Source: a bacterium
GTDB lineage: Bacteria > Acidobacteriota > Aminicenantia > Aminicenantales > Aminicenantaceae
Direction of reading: 5' to 3'
Assembly: GCA_018335295.1 (NCBI GenBank)
Contig: JAGXKI010000014.1
Location: forward strand, 1-49,605
Length of the DNA stretch: 49,605 nucleotides
Position numbers and translations under genes: made by a program. The notes below the pieces were generated by a model, which did not search any database, was not told the origin of the DNA, and was given only the letters and a program-made list of their open reading frames with translations. Positions 47,884-49,605 of this stretch are shown piece after piece; position 1 is the stretch's first letter, and each line of letters opens with the position of its first letter.

Positions 47884-48240
47884 ATGGGACGGGAAGCTTC
47901 CCCGCATGATGCTCATCAGGCGTTGAAAAAGATCCAACAGGCCGAGCAAAAGGCTAAAAAAATAGTTGAAGACGCCCGGGAAAAGGCCTCCTCAACGGTC
48001 TCCCGGAAGGCCTATGAAGAAGCAGAGAAGATAAATAAGAATGAACTCAATAAAGCCAGAGAAAAAGCTGAGGCCCAGAAGAAGGAAATTATCCAGAAAG
48101 CCCAAAAAGAGGCCCAAAAAATAAAAAAAGAAGGCCAGAAAGAGAGAGACCAGCTTCGAAAGAAGGCCCAAAATTCCATAGATCAAGCGGTGGAGAAGAC
48201 CGCAGAAAAAATTAAACAGTACTTGGAGGAAACCTTTTAA
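47884..48240 (+). CDS. V/A-type ATP synthase peripheral-stalk subunit (H/G-like)
   Basis: A 118-residue, highly charged, almost fully helical protein rich in K, E, A and Q, as expected for the H (AhaH/NtpF-like) stalk subunit. The heptad-like pattern (ALKKIQQAEQKAKKIVEDAR) runs the whole length. The ribosome site GGGAGGATAG precedes ATG 47884. Identification rests on the composition and on subunit I starting 3 nt after its stop. Confidence 0.82.
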   Translation: MGREASPHDAHQALKKIQQAEQKAKKIVEDAREKASSTVSRKAYEEAEKINKNELNKAREKAEAQKKEIIQKAQKEAQKIKKEGQKERDQLRKKAQNSIDQAVEKTAEKIKQYLEETF

Positions 48241-48243
48241 TCC

Positions 48244-49605
48244 ATGGCCATTGCGGAAGTCCAAAAAATCCAGATCCTGGCCCATGGAAGCAAAAGAAGG
48301 GAAGTCCTTTCTTCCATCCAGGAACAAGGCATCATTCATCTGGAGAGAGTGGATTCTGAGAAAAACAAACTCCAGCCTTCCTCAACCGATTTCTCCCAAA
48401 CTGAAGAAAAACTCCAGAGGGTCTCCCATGTCCTGGAGTATCTATCCTTTTGGGAAGAAAAAGGAATGGTCCAGAAACTTTTTACTCCCAAACCCCAGCT
48501 TTCTAAAAAGAAAAGAGAAGAAGTCCTGCAGTTCGATTATCTCCCGGTGGTGGAACAGGTGGAGAATCTGGAAAAAACAAAGAATAAACGCCTCTCCGAA
48601 ATAAGATTTCTCCAGAGAGAAATCTCTCTCCTTTCCCCTTTTCAAGCTCTGAGCCTTCCTATTCATTCGGTGAAATCCACCCCTTCCGTGGAAATCCAGT
48701 TGGGACAGATCCCCCTCTCCCGTGGGGAAGCCCTGGAAGAGAAAAGCGAGAAGGGAGCCTTGTGGTACAGGGTTTTGAGTCAGGATGAAAAGCATGCTTA
48801 CCTGGTGCTTATCTATACACGAAAGGAAGGGGCTTATGAGTCATTAACCCGGGATTTGAATTTTACTCCGGTTGCTTTTTCCGATTCCATCCTGGAGAAG
48901 GCTGGACCGGAAGACTGGGTTCAAGATGTTATAGAAACAGAACAAAAGGAAATCCAGGAGAAAGAGAAGGAGCTGGAAAAGCTGGATCACAAAGCCCAGG
49001 AGCTAGCCGTTCACAGGGAACGGTTGATGCTGGTTCACGATGTTCTTCTCAGTGAAACCCAAAGGCTTCAATCTTTCTCCCTTCTTGGAGAAACCGAACA
49101 GGTTTTTTATCTGGAAGGATGGGTTCGTTCATCGGATATCAAAAGAGTCCGCACCGCCTTGAAGCCTTTTTCAGATTATACAGAGTTGTATTTTCGGCCG
49201 CCTCTGCCAGAGGAAGACCCTCCGGTCATCCTGGAAAATCCCCGATGGGGGAGGCCTTTTGAGATGATGACCCGCCTCTACGGTCTTCCCCAGCATAAAA
49301 CCTGGGATCCCACCCTTCCTCTGGCCCCGTTTTTTTTCGTTTTTGTGGGCCTTTGTGTGAGCGAAGCGGGCTATGGGATTCTGGCTGCCCTGCTGAGTGT
49401 TTTCTACATCCGGCATGTAAAGCCCAAAGGAAGCTCCCTGCGGTTTTTCCAGCTCCTTTTTATGCTGGGAATATCCACGATCATCATGGGAGCCCTCATC
49501 GGGGGTTGGTTTGGTTTTCCCGTTCCCAGTTTGATGATTTTTGACCCGGTGGAGGATCCTCTCATTTTCCTGGTCCTTTCTCTAGCTCTGGGGTTTGTGT
49601 TCTCC
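48244..49605 (+). CDS. V/A-type ATP synthase subunit I (a subunit), 5' part
   Basis: At least 454 residues; the frame is open to the window end. The membrane stator subunit carries the ion half-channels. The N-terminal cytoplasmic arm begins MAIAEVQKIQILAHGSKRRE and contains long coiled coils (EKEKELEKLDHKAQELAVHR) and the LEGWVRSSD motif typical of the family. Membrane helices begin at about residue 356 (APFFFVFVGLCVSEAGYGI). The first helices carry the SEAGYG version of the family's SDxGYG motif. The remaining helices and other ATPase genes should follow outside the window. Confidence 0.93.
   Translation, partial: MAIAEVQKIQILAHGSKRREVLSSIQEQGIIHLERVDSEKNKLQPSSTDFSQTEEKLQRVSHVLEYLSFWEEKGMVQKLFTPKPQLSKKKREEVLQFDYLPVVEQVENLEKTKNKRLSEIRFLQREISLLSPFQALSLPIHSVKSTPSVEIQLGQIPLSRGEALEEKSEKGALWYRVLSQDEKHAYLVLIYTRKEGAYESLTRDLNFTPVAFSDSILEKAGPEDWVQDVIETEQKEIQEKEKELEKLDHKAQELAVHRERLMLVHDVLLSETQRLQSFSLLGETEQVFYLEGWVRSSDIKRVRTALKPFSDYTELYFRPPLPEEDPPVILENPRWGRPFEMMTRLYGLPQHKTWDPTLPLAPFFFVFVGLCVSEAGYGILAALLSVFYIRHVKPKGSSLRFFQLLFMLGISTIIMGALIGGWFGFPVPSLMIFDPVEDPLIFLVLSLALGFVFS

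Overview
The window is a continuous bacterial segment of moderate G+C. Three TonB-dependent receptors and several exported proteins point to a diderm. An Hdr/MvhD electron-transfer cluster, many ferredoxin-type proteins, a NifU-like scaffold and a V/A-type ATPase point to an anaerobe. The mix resembles uncultured Acidobacteriota/Aminicenantes-type or deltaproteobacterial-grade anaerobes. This is inference from gene content; no rRNA or tRNA gene was seen.

Layout. 1-9.7 kb: 3' part of an M1 metallopeptidase, a membrane protein, a REC-PAS-PAS histidine kinase, a leftward RHH regulator-sat-cysC sulfate-activation operon, an exported M24 peptidase, MntP and an exported VOC-fold protein. 9.7-20.5 kb is a metal/cofactor uptake island. 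It holds a TonB receptor behind a small CPAC membrane protein with a near-leaderless promoter, BtuB behind a cobalamin riboswitch with terminator, and nikR. It ends with a rightward TonB receptor-ECF S-methyltransferase-EcfT-ATPase operon whose promoter carries a NikR-type palindrome. 20.5-21.7 kb has no clear protein gene but is strongly structured, with a candidate leftward small RNA. 21.7-28 kb holds an aromatic amino acid decarboxylase (rightward), then leftward trmO, a DUF123 nuclease-fold protein, ilvE, a methyltransferase, DUF6125, a radical SAM protein, DUF6485 and a NifU-like scaffold.

28-34.5 kb is a leftward operon, possibly headed by an ArsR regulator: a double-length HdrA (978 aa), two MvhD-like subunits and two FrhB/FdhB-like iron-sulfur subunits. 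It looks like a doubled flavin-based electron-transfer module without HdrBC. 34.6-43.8 kb is a long leftward run headed by a Fur-family gene behind a 17/19 Fur box. It contains two DUF5320 proteins, two NifX-type proteins (three domains), an Mrp ATPase, a CGGC protein, a small zinc-ribbon gene, an MBL hydrolase, two ferredoxin-insert MinD ATPases, a DUF4405 membrane protein, a ferredoxin and a methyltransferase. This resembles the 'orange protein' (ORP) gene sets of sulfate reducers. 44-46.4 kb: queuosine precursor genes queF (rightward) and queC-queD-queE (leftward). 46.6-49.6 kb: a repeat-containing protein of unknown function and the start of a V/A-type ATPase operon.

The most unusual non-genic feature is a mosaic intergenic repeat present four times in the same orientation. 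It is built from TTGCGTT tracts, GCGAGAAAGGC units, a conserved core and AACCTC hexamers. Two copies flank nikR, and three lie just upstream of rightward promoters.
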